Position numbers and translations under genes: made by a program. The notes beneath the pieces are model-generated. The model was given only the letters and a program-made list of their open reading frames with translations. It had not been told where the DNA came from and made no database searches. Of a stretch of DNA of 64,000 nucleotides, positions 35,868-47,850 are shown piece by piece (positions within the stretch are counted from its first letter, which is position 1; every line of letters begins with the position of its first letter). The DNA comes from JADJWR01 sp963847675 (GTDB lineage: Bacteria; Pseudomonadota; Gammaproteobacteria; Burkholderiales; Burkholderiaceae_F), in assembly GCA_963847675.1 (NCBI GenBank), contig CAWKAP010000003.1:248001-312000 (forward strand). Direction: 5' to 3'.

Positions 35868-38800
35868 TCACCCCAGAACGACCCTGACGCGGTGCGCCTG
35901 CCCGTCGTCGCGCAGCGCGATGCCATGCTCCGGGCTCCCAAGCGGCGCGCCATCGAAATCGATGCGCGCGACACCGCGGGCAACGGCGCGCGGGTTCTCC
36001 ACGCTGATTTCGTAGGCGGTCGTGCCGAAGCGATAGCGGATCTGGAATCCGGGCCAGCGCGGCGGGATGCAGGGGTCGAGGTGCAGCGCGTCGCCGCGCC
36101 GGGTCAGCCCCAGGATGCTCTCGAGCCCGGCGCGATACAGCCATCCCGCCGCGCCGGTGTACCAAGTCCAGCCGCCGCGCCTGACATGCGGCGGTTCCGC
36201 GTAGATGTCGGCGGCCAGCACGTACGGTTCGACCTTGTAGGCATGCACGCCGGCACGGCTCGCCGCGCGGCTCACCGGGTTGAGCATGGCGAATAGTTCG
36301 CTCGCCCGCTCACCGTCTCCCAACTGCGCGCGCGCCATCACACACCACGCCGCCGCGTGCGTGTATTGGCCGCCGTTCTCGCGCACGCCCGGCAGATACC
36401 CCTTGATGTAGCCGGGATCGGCGTCGGTCCTGTCGAAGGGCGGCGTGAACAGCAGGACGAGATCGTCACCGGGCCGGACCAGGTACGCGTCGACGGCCTC
36501 CATCGCGCGCCGCGCCCGCGCTGGGTTGGCCGCGCCCGAGAGCACGCCCCAGCTCTGCGCGATCGAGTCGATCCGGCATTCGGCATTGCCTGCCGAGCCC
36601 AGCGGCGTTCCGTCGTCGAAGTACGCGCGCCGATACCATGCGCCGTCCCAGGCTTGGCTTTCCGCCGCCGCCTGCAGACTCGTCGCATGCGCGCGCCAGC
36701 GCGCTGCAGGTTCGGATGCGCCACGGCTCGCCGCCAGCGCGGCGAACTTCTGCAGCGTTGCGTACAGGAACCAGGCCAGCCAGACGCTCTCGCCCTTGCC
36801 CTGATCGCCGACGCGATTCATCCCGTCGTTCCAGTCGCCGGTTCCAATCAGCGGCAGGCCATGCTCGCCCACGGGCAGGCTGCGATCGAGCGCACGTGCG
36901 CAGTGCTCGAACAACGTGCCAGCGCGCGGCGACACCGCCGGCGTGAAGTACGCGTCGTGCTGCGCCGGTTCGAGCAACGGGCCTTCCAGAAACGGCACCT
37001 CCTCGTCGAGCACGGCCGCATCGCCGGTCACGGCGACGTAATGAGCTGCCGCATGCGGCAGCCAGACGAGGTCGTCCGAACAATGCGTGCGCACGCCGCG
37101 GCCGGTCGGTGGATGCCACCAGTGCTGCACATCGCCCTCGACGAACTGCCGCGCCGCAGCCCGCAGCAGCTGCGCGCGTGCCGCATCGGGCAGCGCCAGC
37201 GTCAGCGCCATCGTGTCCTGCAGTTGATCGCGAAAGCCATAAGCACCACCGGCCTGATAGAACGCCGCGCGGGCCCACAACCGGCAGGCGATCGTCTGGT
37301 ACAGCAGCCAGCGGTTCATCATCAGGTCCATCGCGCGCTCGGGCGTTTCGACCTGCACCGTGCCGAGGATGCGGTCCCAGTTCCGTTTGACCTCGGCGAG
37401 CACCACATCGGCATCGGCAGCGCGATAGCGCAGCACCAAGTCGCGCGCGGTCTCGCGATCGGCGGCCTGACCGAGAAGAAAGACCAGACGGACTTGCTGG
37501 CCGGGTTTCAGCTCAAGGACCGTTTGCATCGCGCAGCAAGGATCCAGTCCCGCGCCGGCGCGATTGCCGAGCAGGCTCCTCGACCGTCAGCGCTGCGGGT
37601 TCGCCCGTGCTGCCGTGGCGGCCAAGGAACTCGGCTCGATCGCAGGTGGTGCTCGTCTGCAGCCCGCCGAGATCGGCGAACGCGATCCGCGCGCCGAACT
37701 CGTCGTGCAGCGGGTTGCGGGCGAACACGGCGCCGGTGGCATCCCTCTCGGTCACCACATACGGCGCGCTCCTGGCGCGCGCCGTCCCCAGCACCCATTC
37801 GACATAGGCGGTGATCGAAAGCCGCCGGGTACGCGACGAACGATTCACCAGCGTGAGGCGGGAAAGCTTGATCGGATCGTCCCAGCTCACGAACTGCAGC
37901 CAGTCGCACTCGATGCCGGCGTAGTCCAGGCGGAACCGGCTGTAGCCCTGGCCATGGTGTGCGACATACGTCGCATGCTCGATCCGGATCGGCGCCGCGG
38001 CGGGTGTCCACAGCTCGCCACTTTCTTCATCGCGGATGTACAGCGCCTCGCCGGTCGGATCGCTGACCGGATCGTTCGACCACGGCGTCAACTGGTTCTC
38101 GCGGCTGTTCACCGACCATGTGTAGCCGGCGCCGGTTTCCGACACCTGAAAGCCGAAGTCCGGATTGGCGATGACGTTGATCCACGGCATCGGCGTGTGC
38201 TGGCGCGGACCCTGGACGATCACGTACTCGCGGCCATCGTAGGCGAATCCGCCCAGGCCGTTGAAGAACTCCAGCGGCGGCAACTGCACCGCCGTCGCCT
38301 CGGCGACGTGGCGCGCGAGGCTTCGCAGCGCGCGAGGCGCAACGGCAGCATTGAGCCGCTGCACGAGCAGGAGCTGCTCGGCGAGGCCGCCCTGGTTGCT
38401 GACCAGCACCACCCGCGCCACCGTATGCAACAGCGCGAGCTCGTCAGGACCGAGCAGATCGGCGCGCAACACGAAGATGCGCCCCGCTGGCGCCTGCGGG
38501 TCCTGGCCGATCGTTGCGCGGCTCGTTCGCGCCATGTCCTGCAGCACGTTGTGCAGGTCCTGGACGTAGGAGCTCGGCCTGTCGTTCAGGATCACGAGGT
38601 CGACCGCGAGCCCCTTCATCTGCCAGTACTCGTGCGCGCGCAGCAGCTGCGCGACGATGCCACGATCCTCGATCGCTCCGATGCACAGCAGGACGATCGG
38701 GTGGTCGCCCGAGATGCCGTGCCGCCACAGCCGGGCGGCACCCAGGGTATTGCGCGCGAGCACATCGCCGGCGGGCCGCACGGCAGGATCGGCATAGAGG

Positions 38801-41800
38801 ATGCGGCTGGCGAGGTCCTGGTACAGCGCCGCGTCGTCCGGCTCGATGCCGAGATGGTGCAGCTGCACCTGCGCATGCGTGAAGGCCAGCATTGAAATGC
38901 GCTCGAAGGTCGCCGGGTCGTGATATTTATCGGCCAGATCGAGGACCGCGTCGCGCGAGGCGGCGACCATCGTCGCCAGGACGATGTGCGCGGTGGCACC
39001 CGGGTCCAGACGCACGCGCATGCGCAGGCTCAGCACCGGATCCAGAACGGGCCCCACGGTGTTCGACAGCGGGTGGCCATCGAGCGCCGCCGCCGCCCGG
39101 ACCGTGCGTCCGCGCCCAACGAACCGCGCCCGGTCCGTCTCGTACTCGAGGCCGTCCGTGCCCGCCGGCTCGCGGGTCACCACGTGCGCCGCCCACAGCG
39201 CCGGCTCATCGGCTGAGCGGGCGCGACGCGTGGCGAGCAGGCCGCGCACTTCCGGCACGAACTCGGTCTGCACGAAGAGATTCGAGAACGCCGGGTGCGC
39301 CGTGTCGGCCGCCAGTTCGGCCAGCACCACCTCGGCGTACGAGGTGATCTCGATCTCGCGGACGCGTGCGCCGCCGTTGGTGATCGACAGGCGCCGTACC
39401 TCGGCGTCGTCTTCCGACGAAACGACGACTTCGAGCACGGTCGTCAGCGCGCCGTCGCGCCGTGTGAAGCGCGCCCGGTCCTCGGCGAAGACCACCTTGT
39501 ACTCATCGGGCTCGATCGCAGTGGGCTGGTACGTGGCCGACCAGACCTTTCCGCTCGCCACGTCGCGCAGGAACAGGTACATGCCCCACGCGTCCGTGGT
39601 CCTGTCTTCGCGCCAGCGCGTGACGAGGACCTTGCCCCGCTGGCTGTAGCCGGATCCAGCCGCGGTCAACATGACCGCGTAGCGGCCGTTGGACAGCAGG
39701 TGCGTGGCGGGAATCGGCGAGTGCACGCTGTCGAACTGACGCGCCGCCGGGCGGACCGTTTCCCTGACCGGCGTGGCCGGAAGTTGTTCGAGCCTGGGGC
39801 GGCGTCCGGCCATGCGCGGCGCCCGCTCCTGCAGCAGCAACTCGGCCGCGTGCACAAGGGGATCGTCGTGAAAGCGGCGGCGCATGATGCCGGCACGAAG
39901 CGCGTTGCAGATCGAAACCAGCGAGATTCCCTGGTGGTGCGCCATGTAGGCACACACGATGGCCGCCGTCTGCCCCTCGGCGAGCCGTGCCGGCGTGTAG
40001 TCGATCGCCTCGTACGGCCCGTAGCGGCCCTGGCCCCCTTCCGCCTGCAGGCGCGCGAGATTGCGCGCCGCTGCTGGCGCATCGACCATGAGCGCCATCG
40101 CTGTGGCGTACGGGGCAACCACGAGATCGTCGCCCAGACCCCGCTTCAGGCCCAGGCCGGGCACGCCGAACCCGGAGTACTGATAGGTCAGCGCGCGGTC
40201 GCGCTGGTTGTACGCGGACTCGGAGATGCCCCACGGGATGGCGTTCTCGTTGCCGTACGCGATCTGGCGCGCGACGACGCCACGGCAGGTCTGGTCGAGC
40301 AGCGTACCGCGCGGCGCGTCCAGCACCAGCGACGGCATCAGGTATTCGAACATCGACCCCGACCACGAAAGCAGCACCGCGCGCCGGCGCAGGGCCGTCG
40401 TGGGGCGTCCCAGGTGGAACCAGTGCGTCGACGGGACATCGCCCTTGGCGATCGCGACAAAGCTCGCCAGCCGGGCCTCGGATGCAAGCAGGTCGTAGTA
40501 GCTCTCGTCGGGCGCCGCGTCGTCGACGCGATACCCGATGGAAAAGAGTTGCCGGTTGGCATCGAAGAGAAAAGCGAAGTCCATCTCCTCGGCCAACTGG
40601 CGCAAACGCGCGGCTAGGTGTTTCAGCTGCACGGCCTGATCCGCACAGGTCGCGCCCCACCGCACAACGGCGGTGACGATCGCTTCCGGAGCACCGCTTG
40701 CGCGCAGATCGTCGAGGATCGGCGGCAGCCGCAGCGCCACGTCGTCGAGCGTCGCATCGGCGCGCAGGTGCCGGTCCAGCACCTCGTGCAGCAGCGTGTT
40801 CCCGGCGCCCTGCTCCCGCTCCGCCGCGAGCATGCCCGCGGCGGTCGAATCCGTTGCCGGCAGAGCTCGCGTGACGGCCATTCGCGCCAGTGACTCGACG
40901 TCGCGCACCCCGCTGGCGACATTCCCCTGGAATTCGGTCGCCCAGAGCAGCACTTCGCTCTCGGCAGCATCGCCGCGCTCGCCGGCGAGGGTCGTCGCCA
41001 CATCGGACAGCAGTGCCGCCTGGCGCGCCAGCGCATCCCAGCGCTGCACCCAGCCGGAGAAGCGCTCGGGTTCTGCGCCCAGCAATCGGTCGGTATCGCC
41101 AAGAATCGCCTCGACCTGATGGCGATCGACGATCAGCGTGCGGCGGTCATCGGGAACCTTTTGCAAGGCAGCACGCGCAAGCTGCAGTGCGTCGTTGAGA
41201 CCCTCCAGCACGCCCGGCGTGAACAGCGGCTGCCGGATGCCGTCCTCGCAACCCTGTGCCACGGCGAGCAGGTGCCCGGCGAGATTGCCGCTGTCCACCG
41301 TCGAGACGTACTTCGGATCGAGCGGACGCAGCTCGCGCGTTTCATACCAGTTGAAGAAATGCCCGCGGTATCGCGGCAACCAAACCAGCGTGTCCGACGT
41401 CGCCTCGATCCGATCGATGAGTTCGGCCAGTCCGATCCAGCCGAGATCGCGCGCCGCGATGCACGACAGCAGGTACAGCCCGAAGTTGGTCGGCGAGCTG
41501 CGATGGGCGACGACCGGTTCCGGCGTTTCCTGGAAGTTATCGGGTGGCAAGGCGTGATCCTCGGCCGTGACGAAGGTGGTGAAGAAGAGCCAGATGCGGC
41601 GCGCGGTGCCGCGCAGCATCGCCACCTGCGCGGCCGACAGGGGCTCGGCTGCATCCGCGCGCGGCGGCAGGCTGATGAAGCGCATGACGATCGGCGCGCT
41701 CAGCCACAGCAGCAGGAACGGCGCCGCATAGGGCAGCGCGCCGGGATTGCGCAACAGCGCAGCCGCGGCGACGAGCGCGAGGACCGCGGCCTCGATGCGT

Positions 41801-44676
41801 GGCGGCCACAGGGCGCGCGACAGCGACAGATCGCTGGCAGTCCTGGCCTGCGCTGCCGTCACCCAGACCAGCAACCGGCGGCGGGTGACATAGAGCCGCG
41901 CCAAGGTACGGGTGATGGCATCGAGCATCAACCAGGCCTGGTGCATCAGCGTGGTGACCGAGATCAACGCATGAGCGCAGGCGAGACCGAAGTCGGCGCC
42001 GAGTGCCCACACCTGGTTGGCCCGGGACACGTCGGGACGGCGCGGCACCACGGCGCCGAGCAGCCACAGCAGGTCGGGAACCGCAATGGCCGCCAGCACG
42101 AGGGCGATCCAGACACCCTGCGGCGCGCCGGTCAGCGACCAGCTTGCCAGCAGCAGCAGCACACAGGCGATCGGCGACAGCGTCCGCCGCAGGTTGTCGA
42201 ACATCTTCCAGCGGCTGATCGGCGAAATGCTGCCGCCGGCGCGCCCGAAGATCCACGGCGCGAGCTGCCAGTCCCCCCGCGCCCAGCGATGCTGGCGCGA
42301 GGCCGCGACTTCGGCACTGGAGGGGAAGTCATCGAAGAACTCGATATCGCTCACCAGGGCGCAGCGAGCGAAGATGCCTTCGAACAGGTCATGGCTGAGC
42401 ACCGCGTTTTCCGGCACCCGGCCGGCCAGAGCGCTCTCGAAGATGTCGACCTCGTACAGCCCCTTGCCGGTATAGCTGCCCTCGTCGAACAGGTCCTGGT
42501 AGACGTCGGACACGGCGGAGGCATATGGATCGAGCCCGGCCGGCCCCGAGAAAACGCGCTGAAAGATCGTGGCCTCGGCATGCGTCGGGAAGGTCGGCGT
42601 GACTCGCGGCTGCAATACGCCATAGCCGTGTACGACGCGGCAGGTGGCGCTGTTCCACTGCGGGCGATTCAGTGCGTGCGCTGCGGTTCCGACCAGCCGC
42701 TTCACCGCGCCGATCGGCAGCCGGGTGTCCGCATCGACGGTGACGACATAGCGCACGCCGCTCGGCAAGGTGCTCGCCGTGCCGCCGACAGTCAGGAAAC
42801 TCGTGTCGGTCGCACCGCGCAGCAGCCGGTTGAACTCATGCAGTTTGCCGCGCTTGCGTTCCCAGCCCATCCATTTGCGTTCGCTCGGATTCCATCGGCG
42901 GGCGCGATGCAGCAGGAAGAAGCGTGCCGCGCCCGTCTGCGGTTCGGGGCCGTGGCGCGCATTGAGCGCCTCGATGCCCGCCGCCGCAGCGGCAAGCAGC
43001 TCGCCATCTGTGGCGACCGTTTCGGTGTCGGCATCGCGCCAGTCGGTGAGCAGCGCGAAATGAACGTGGCCATCACGATTCGACAGGTAGTGCGTCTCGA
43101 GCCGCTCCACGTGCTCGGCGATCTCTACCGTGCTGCCGAGCATCGTCGGCATCACGACGAAGGTGCGCAGCGAAGCGGGGATGCCGTCCTGCAAGGCCAT
43201 CCGCGGCAGGCTCCGCGGACCGAACGCCTTGGTAACGGCACGATGGACCAGCGCAATCGCCACGTCCGACGCCGGCACCAGGCCGAGCAGTCCGAGTGCG
43301 AGCAACCCGGCCCAGGTCAGCCCGGCCTCGAAGCTCGCGATAACCGGCAGCGCCACCATCGCAAGCGTCAGCAGCAGGATCGCGCCAAGGTACACCGCCG
43401 CGGCATGCGCCCGGCAGGCGCGAATGAAACGCTCGCGCAGACCGCTGCGGTACCCGAGTTCGCGTTCCAGCGCAGGCCTGCCCGCCGCGATCAGATGAAA
43501 GCCGGGATCCTGCGTTCTGGGATCCGCGGCGGCCGCACCCCCGGTCGCGCCTGGCGCCACCGCCTCGGGGCCGCGGAGCATCTCGGCGTGGCTCCGCTGC
43601 GTCGCTGCCACCGCTGCGGCCGCCACGTCGATCTCCGTGCAGGCGGAGCCACGCGCAAGGTCCTCGATCGCGTGCCGGTAGAGATCCCGCGTCCTGAAGT
43701 CCATTGCGACGAAACCGGGGTGCCGGCGCAATTCCGCGTCGACCAGGCTGACCTCTTCGACGAAGCTGCGCCAGTCGAACGCGGCGATCGCCCGCATACT
43801 GGTGATCAGGTTGCGTACCGTGAGGTTCGCCGCGGCCTCGCCGGCATGCTGGGCCTGGACGATCGCGTCGGTGCTTCCGCCCTGCGCCGAGGGCTCGCGA
43901 TGGAGCCATTCGAGCAGCGCCGTCGTGCCCGCAGCCCGATAGCGCAGGCGCTGCACCAGCTGGACGGCGAACGCTGGCCACAAGCTGACCGAGCTCAGGC
44001 CGCGAATCGCGCGTTCGATCAGGTCCGCGGGTCGCGTGCCCGTATCGGGCAGCAGCTCATCGACGAACTTGTCTGCTCCCTGTCGTGCTATCTGCGCGCC
44101 GACGATGCGCACGGCCAGTCGGCGCAGGTTCTCGACCATGACGATGCGCAGTGAAATCGGCACCGCCCATAGTTCGCCGATGGTCAGCGGCTGCACGCGC
44201 TGGTAGGCGCGCACGAAGCGGATCAGCCAGTCGGGGTCGAAGCGGCTATCGGTGTGGGCAACGATGGCCCAGGCCAGCCCATACACGCGCGGATAGCCGC
44301 GCAGCGGCCCGTCCGCCAGCTTGGGCAGGAGCTGGTAATAGCCCGCCGGCAGGTGCTCGCGAATGTCCCGAAGCTGGTCTTCGACGACGTGAAAATTGTC
44401 AAGCAGCCATTCCGCGGCCGGCGTGAGCGCCAGCCGCTGTCGCGCCGCGTTGCCAATGAGCGTGTGGGCTTCGTGCAGGACCCGGCCGTTTTCCTGTACG
44501 CGCGGCACCAGCGCGCGTTCGTCGGCGGGATTCCGGGTGACTATTTGCGCAACCGCGAGGCTTTGCGCATGCTGCTCGAGCCGTTCCGCGCTGAACAGTT
44601 CGGCGCGGATCGGCGCTTCGAAATCGGCGAAGTCGGTCGGACGCCGGGCACGCGCAAGGTGCCGGAAGATCAGCAA
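35868..44676 (-). CDS. ndvB: Cyclic beta-1,2-glucan synthase (NdvB/ChvB type), one frameshift
   Basis: A giant inner-membrane enzyme of about 2935 residues once the extra base in the GG at 37574-37575 is removed. The order is: N-terminal soluble region, membrane helices near residue 410, a GT84 glycosyltransferase domain (TVDADTRLP near 644, QHRWARGDW near 795), more helices, a glucoamylase-like region, then a C-terminal GH94 phosphorylase domain with GTGDWNDGMNRVGDQGKGESVW. In known homologues it builds, cyclises and trims periplasmic beta-1,2-glucan used in osmoadaptation and host interaction. No transporter gene (NdvA type) is adjacent. The length matches the family (about 2830-2900), so the break is probably a sequence error. 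Confidence 0.93.
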
Positions 44677-44759
44677 GGCGATCCTTCTCCGTTAGTTGCC
44701 CGATCGAGAAGTCTCCCCGGGTCAATGCGATGTTCGCTACGAGCAGCAAGCGGCCGCGG

Positions 44760-45101
44760 TCAGCAGCCGGGCAACTTGACGGACAACAGTGAACAAACGC
44801 GGGCGAGTGCCGCTGCCTTGCTGGTCCGGGCACGGGCGGAATCCATCGCGCGCAGACCAGACGACGGCCTGTCGTCCTCATTCTCGTCCGCCGGCCCGGA
44901 GGCCGACGCCGGATCGTCGGTGGACATCGACGCGAGCGAGGATGCCTTGGCGGGAATTTCGTCGTCGCCCCATGGCTCAGCGTTGGCGGCGACATCGCTT
45001 GCCCCGGCCGGCGGCGGCGCGCCTTCGTTACTGAAGGCCTCCTCCTGTGCCCGATCGAACTTCTTCTCCGCTGGCGTGGGCCTCGGCGGCTCTGGTTTCA
45101 T
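44760..45101 (-). CDS. Acidic, low-complexity hypothetical protein
   Basis: A 113-residue Pro/Ala/Ser/Asp-rich protein with no fold signature, probably disordered. GAGGA stands before the ATG. Its start lies within the apparent 3' end of the diguanylate cyclase gene, but that overlap would vanish if the cyclase frame carries an extra base near 45166. It would then belong to the transcript controlled by the operator at 45903. I am unsure it is translated. Confidence 0.5.
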   Translation of the reverse strand: MKPEPPRPTPAEKKFDRAQEEAFSNEGAPPPAGASDVAANAEPWGDDEIPAKASSLASMSTDDPASASGPADENEDDRPSSGLRAMDSARARTSKAAALARVCSLLSVKLPGC

Positions 45102-45804
45102 TTCGGTGTTCCTCGTTCAGATCTATGCCACTGGCCCAACACCCAGTCGACAGACGGGCTTCAAGGCCGCCCGGGGCAGCGGCACCCCGGGCCTTGTTCC
45201 GATACATGGCGCGGTCCGTCACCCGCATCAGATCGCCGTACTCATGCCCGTCGACCGGATAGATGGCCATGCCGATGCTCGCCGTCACGCGGATCGCGGT
45301 GCCGTCGACGGCATAAGGAGCGGCCAGACGCGCGCAGACCTTCTCGGCCACCGCAACTGCGCTCTCCTGCCCTTCGTACTGCGGCAGCAGGATGACGAAC
45401 TCGTCGCCGCCATAGCGGCAGGCGGTGTCGGAGGTTCGCATACAGGCGCGCAGGCGCGCCGCGACTTGCTGCAGGACTCGGTCTCCCGCGGCATGCCCAT
45501 ATGTGTCGTTGACTCTCTTGAATCCGTCCAGATCAAGGAACAGCAGTGCGACCTGCCTGCGCTGCCGTGCGGCCACAGCCACCGCCTGGTTGTAACGGTC
45601 CAGCAGGAGGCGGCGATCGGGAAGGCCGGTCAATCCGTCTCGATGCGCAAACTGGCGTGCGCGCGCCACCTCTTGCTCCAGCAGAGCCACCGTCTGGATG
45701 AGACGCGAACCTTGTGTCCGCAGCGCCTCGATCTCTCGCAGCGCAGCGTCCAACGCCCGGCGGCTTGCCGCCGGAGGACGGGCGTTCCGCGTCTGCGTCG
45801 TCAT
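45028..45804 (-). CDS. GGDEF-domain diguanylate cyclase
   Basis: The cyclase makes c-di-GMP from two GTP. An N-terminal coiled coil (residues 15-55) is followed by a full GGDEF domain: DGLTGLPDRRLLLDRY, DLDGFKRVNDTYGH, and GGDEF at 132-136. The inhibitory I-site RxxD is present as R123-T-S-D126, five residues before GGDEF. There is no transmembrane or sensory domain, so it is cytosolic. The tail after about residue 210 looks unnatural; dropping one base near 45166 would give a short alternative tail ending just before the next gene. A TGTGC-type operator lies about 100 bases upstream. Confidence 0.9.
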   Translation of the reverse strand: MTTQTRNARPPAASRRALDAALREIEALRTQGSRLIQTVALLEQEVARARQFAHRDGLTGLPDRRLLLDRYNQAVAVAARQRRQVALLFLDLDGFKRVNDTYGHAAGDRVLQQVAARLRACMRTSDTACRYGGDEFVILLPQYEGQESAVAVAEKVCARLAAPYAVDGTAIRVTASIGMAIYPVDGHEYGDLMRVTDRAMYRNKARGAAAPGGLEARLSTGCWASGIDLNEEHRNETRAAEAHASGEEVRSGTGGGLQ

Positions 45805-45876
45805 CGGTTGGCTCCTTTGGCGGTGTCACGAAAGATCCTCCCTTTCTGCCCGCGACGCAGCGGGAGAAAGGAAGAA

Positions 45877-45922
45877 AGCGTACGAATCGCGAGCGTGCTT
45901 CGTCTGTGCGCTACCGAACGCA
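45877..45922 (-). promoter_or_regulatory. Operator site 1 and -10 element, toward the diguanylate cyclase
   Basis: The operator TCTGTGCGCTACCGAACGCA (45903-45922) has one perfect half. On the minus strand TACGCT (45882-45877) begins 30.5 bp from the centre, one base off the register of the other sites. Confidence 0.65.
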
Positions 45923-46089
45923 GGCACTGCCGCTGCCGGTCAAGCGGCCCGGCGACAAGCGGCAACGGCGCTCGTCGCACGCGCAATGCAACTTACCCCG
46001 CGCCACCGACGGTGTCTGTTCGACAGCGCACATAGATGCTCGGCTCGACGCGTCGACTGCGCATCCCGTCTTCAGGTGCAGGTCCACGT

Positions 46090-46134
46090 TCTGTGCGCTT
46101 GCGCACAGAGAACCGGGACGGGCGCTTCTATATT
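46090..46134 (+). promoter_or_regulatory. Operator site 2 (perfect palindrome) and -10 of the first Crp/Fnr gene
   Basis: TCTGTGCGC (46090-46098), TT, GCGCACAGA (46101-46109) is a perfect inverted repeat. TATATT (46129-46134) gives a predicted start at about 46141, placing the operator centre at -41.5. No -35 hexamer is present, as expected for class II activation. Positive autoregulation is likely. Confidence 0.8.
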
Positions 46135-46208
46135 GGTCACAATCGTTCATCTGTCCAGCGGTCCCAAGCCCGCCGGGGAGGCAGTCATCGCTGACCGAAG
46201 GATGCTTC

Positions 46209-46931
46209 GTGGCAAAGCCTCATACCCCGACCCAGAACTCCCTGCTGGCCGCCCTGAGCGCGCCGGAGCAGGAGCGGTTGTTTGCGCAGCTTGAACTGGT
46301 GCCGATGCCGCTCGGCAAGGTGCTGTACGAGTCGGGCAACCGGCTCGGTCATGTGTACTTCCCGACCGACTGCATCGTGTCGCTGCTGTATGTCATGGAA
46401 GACGGCGCCTCCGCCGAAATTGCGGTGGTAGGCAACGAGGGGCTGGTCGGTGTGGCGCTGTTCATGGGAGGCGAGACCACGCCCAGCCGGGCGGTCGTGC
46501 AAAGCGCCGGGTTTGCCTACCGGCTTCCCGGAGCAAGCATCAAGCAGGAATTCAATCGCGGCGGCGCGATGCAGGAGCTGATGCTGCGCTACACGCAGGC
46601 GCTGCTGACGCAGATGGCGCAGACGGCCGTGTGCAACCGCCATCACTCGGTCGACCAGCAGCTGTGTCGATGGCTGCTGCTCAGCCTTGACCGTCTGCGA
46701 TCCAACGAACTGACGATGACCCAGGAACTGATCGCCAACATGCTGGGCGTGCGCCGCGAAGGCGTGACCGAGGCCGCGGGAAATCTGCAGAACGCCGGGC
46801 TGATCCGCTACAGCCGCGGGCGCATCACGGTGCTGGACCGCGCCAAGCTCGAGGAACGCGTGTGCGAGTGCTATGCGGTGGTCAAGAAGGAATTCAGTCG
46901 ACTGCTGCCCTATCTGCAGCCGCCCCGCTAA
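46209..46931 (+). CDS. Crp/Fnr-family regulator 1
   Basis: A 240-residue regulator with an N-terminal cyclic-nucleotide-binding-like beta barrel (about 20-120), a dimerisation helix (RYTQALLTQMAQTAVCNRHHSVDQQLCRWLLL) and a winged helix (TQELIANMLGVRREGVTEAAGNLQ). Aligned to E. coli CRP, Arg183 and Glu184 match CRP Arg180 and Glu181, while Glu188 stands at CRP Arg185. The usual cAMP phosphate-binding cassette is not evident, and there is no FNR-like Cys cluster, so the signal is unknown. The start is GTG 46209 behind GAAGGA. A perfect TGTGC-type palindrome precedes it. A second regulator gene follows after 54 bases. Confidence 0.93.
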   Translation: MAKPHTPTQNSLLAALSAPEQERLFAQLELVPMPLGKVLYESGNRLGHVYFPTDCIVSLLYVMEDGASAEIAVVGNEGLVGVALFMGGETTPSRAVVQSAGFAYRLPGASIKQEFNRGGAMQELMLRYTQALLTQMAQTAVCNRHHSVDQQLCRWLLLSLDRLRSNELTMTQELIANMLGVRREGVTEAAGNLQNAGLIRYSRGRITVLDRAKLEERVCECYAVVKKEFSRLLPYLQPPR

Positions 46932-46985
46932 TGGTGAGGCCTTCACCCCGCCTCCCGGTCTCGTTTGCCGCTCGAGGAGAGCCCG

Positions 46986-47699
46986 ATGTCAGCTAGCCGG
47001 CGCATTGCGCCGCCGAACCGCCTGCTCGCTGGGCTGCCGACCCGCGAATCACAGCGGCTGCTCACCGCCTGCGAGGCGGTCGAACTGAAGTTCGGCGAGA
47101 TCCTGTACGAGCCCGACGATCGCATTGGCCACGTGTACTTTCCGACCGACAGCTTCGTTTCCCTGATGATTCCGGTCGATGCCAAGGCCAACCTCGAGGT
47201 CGGGCTGGTCGGCAACGAAGGCATGGTGGGGACTCCGCTGATCCTCGGCGTCGACGTCTCGCCGCTGCGGGCGCTGGTCCAGGGGGCCGGTCCGGCCTGG
47301 CGGATGACTGCCGTGGCCTTTTCGCGGGAACTCGGCCGCGGCCCGGCGCTGCGCAAGACACTGCATCGCTATCTGCAGGTGCGGATGCGCCAACTGGCGC
47401 AGACCGCCGCCTGCACGCGGTATCACGTGGTCGAGGCGCGCCTCGCCCGCTGGCTGCTGATGACGCAGGACCGCGCGCACCTGGACGGCTTCCATGTGAC
47501 GCACGAGTTCCTCGCCTACATGCTCGGCGTCCGGCGGGTGGGCGTCACCAAGGCTGCCAGCGCCCTGCAGCAGCGCAAGCTGATCCGCTACCACCGCGGC
47601 GAGGTCACGATCCTGGATCGCGCCGGCATGGAGGCCGCGTCCTGCGGCTGCTATCAGGCCGATCGACAGACGTACGAAAGCGCGTTCGCGACTGGTTGA
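46986..47699 (+). CDS. Crp/Fnr-family regulator 2
   Basis: A 237-residue paralogue of the preceding regulator, probably in the same operon. The barrel carries IGHVYFPTDSFVSLM and GNEGMVGTPLILG. The recognition helix reads GVRRVGVTKAASALQ, so the Glu that contacts TGTG in CRP is Val here, and the next contact is Lys. It should therefore bind a different sequence or act mainly as a partner or antagonist of regulator 1. The start is ATG 46986 with GAGGAGA upstream. Confidence 0.92.
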   Translation: MSASRRIAPPNRLLAGLPTRESQRLLTACEAVELKFGEILYEPDDRIGHVYFPTDSFVSLMIPVDAKANLEVGLVGNEGMVGTPLILGVDVSPLRALVQGAGPAWRMTAVAFSRELGRGPALRKTLHRYLQVRMRQLAQTAACTRYHVVEARLARWLLMTQDRAHLDGFHVTHEFLAYMLGVRRVGVTKAASALQQRKLIRYHRGEVTILDRAGMEAASCGCYQADRQTYESAFATG

Positions 47700-47850
47700 G
47701 CGGCCGCGTCGGCGCGCGCTTGCAGGCCATCAACGCTGCCAAGACGATGGCGGTTCACGTCCACAGGCAGAGGCCTCCGCCTGACAGTCCTCCGTTCCGC
47801 AGCATGAGGGCGCCAAAGCGCCACGCCCCCTGTCGAGGTCCCTGACCACC

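Larger units (their letters stand above)
45805..46208. other. Divergent regulatory region of the cyclase and the first Crp/Fnr gene
   Basis: A 404-base region between genes transcribed away from each other. It carries two copies of the TGTGC-type operator, each correctly oriented for one of the two genes. No other gene is seen. Confidence 0.7.

Noticed and set aside
41119..44154. A 1011-codon plus-strand frame opposite the cyclic glucan synthase gene.
   Set aside because: The minus strand encodes a clearly recognisable synthase; the plus frame is a low-complexity shadow.
44727..44746. Half-site GATGTTCGCT upstream of the cyclic glucan synthase gene.
   Set aside because: The second half is not recognisable and no TA element lies at the 29.5-bp register.
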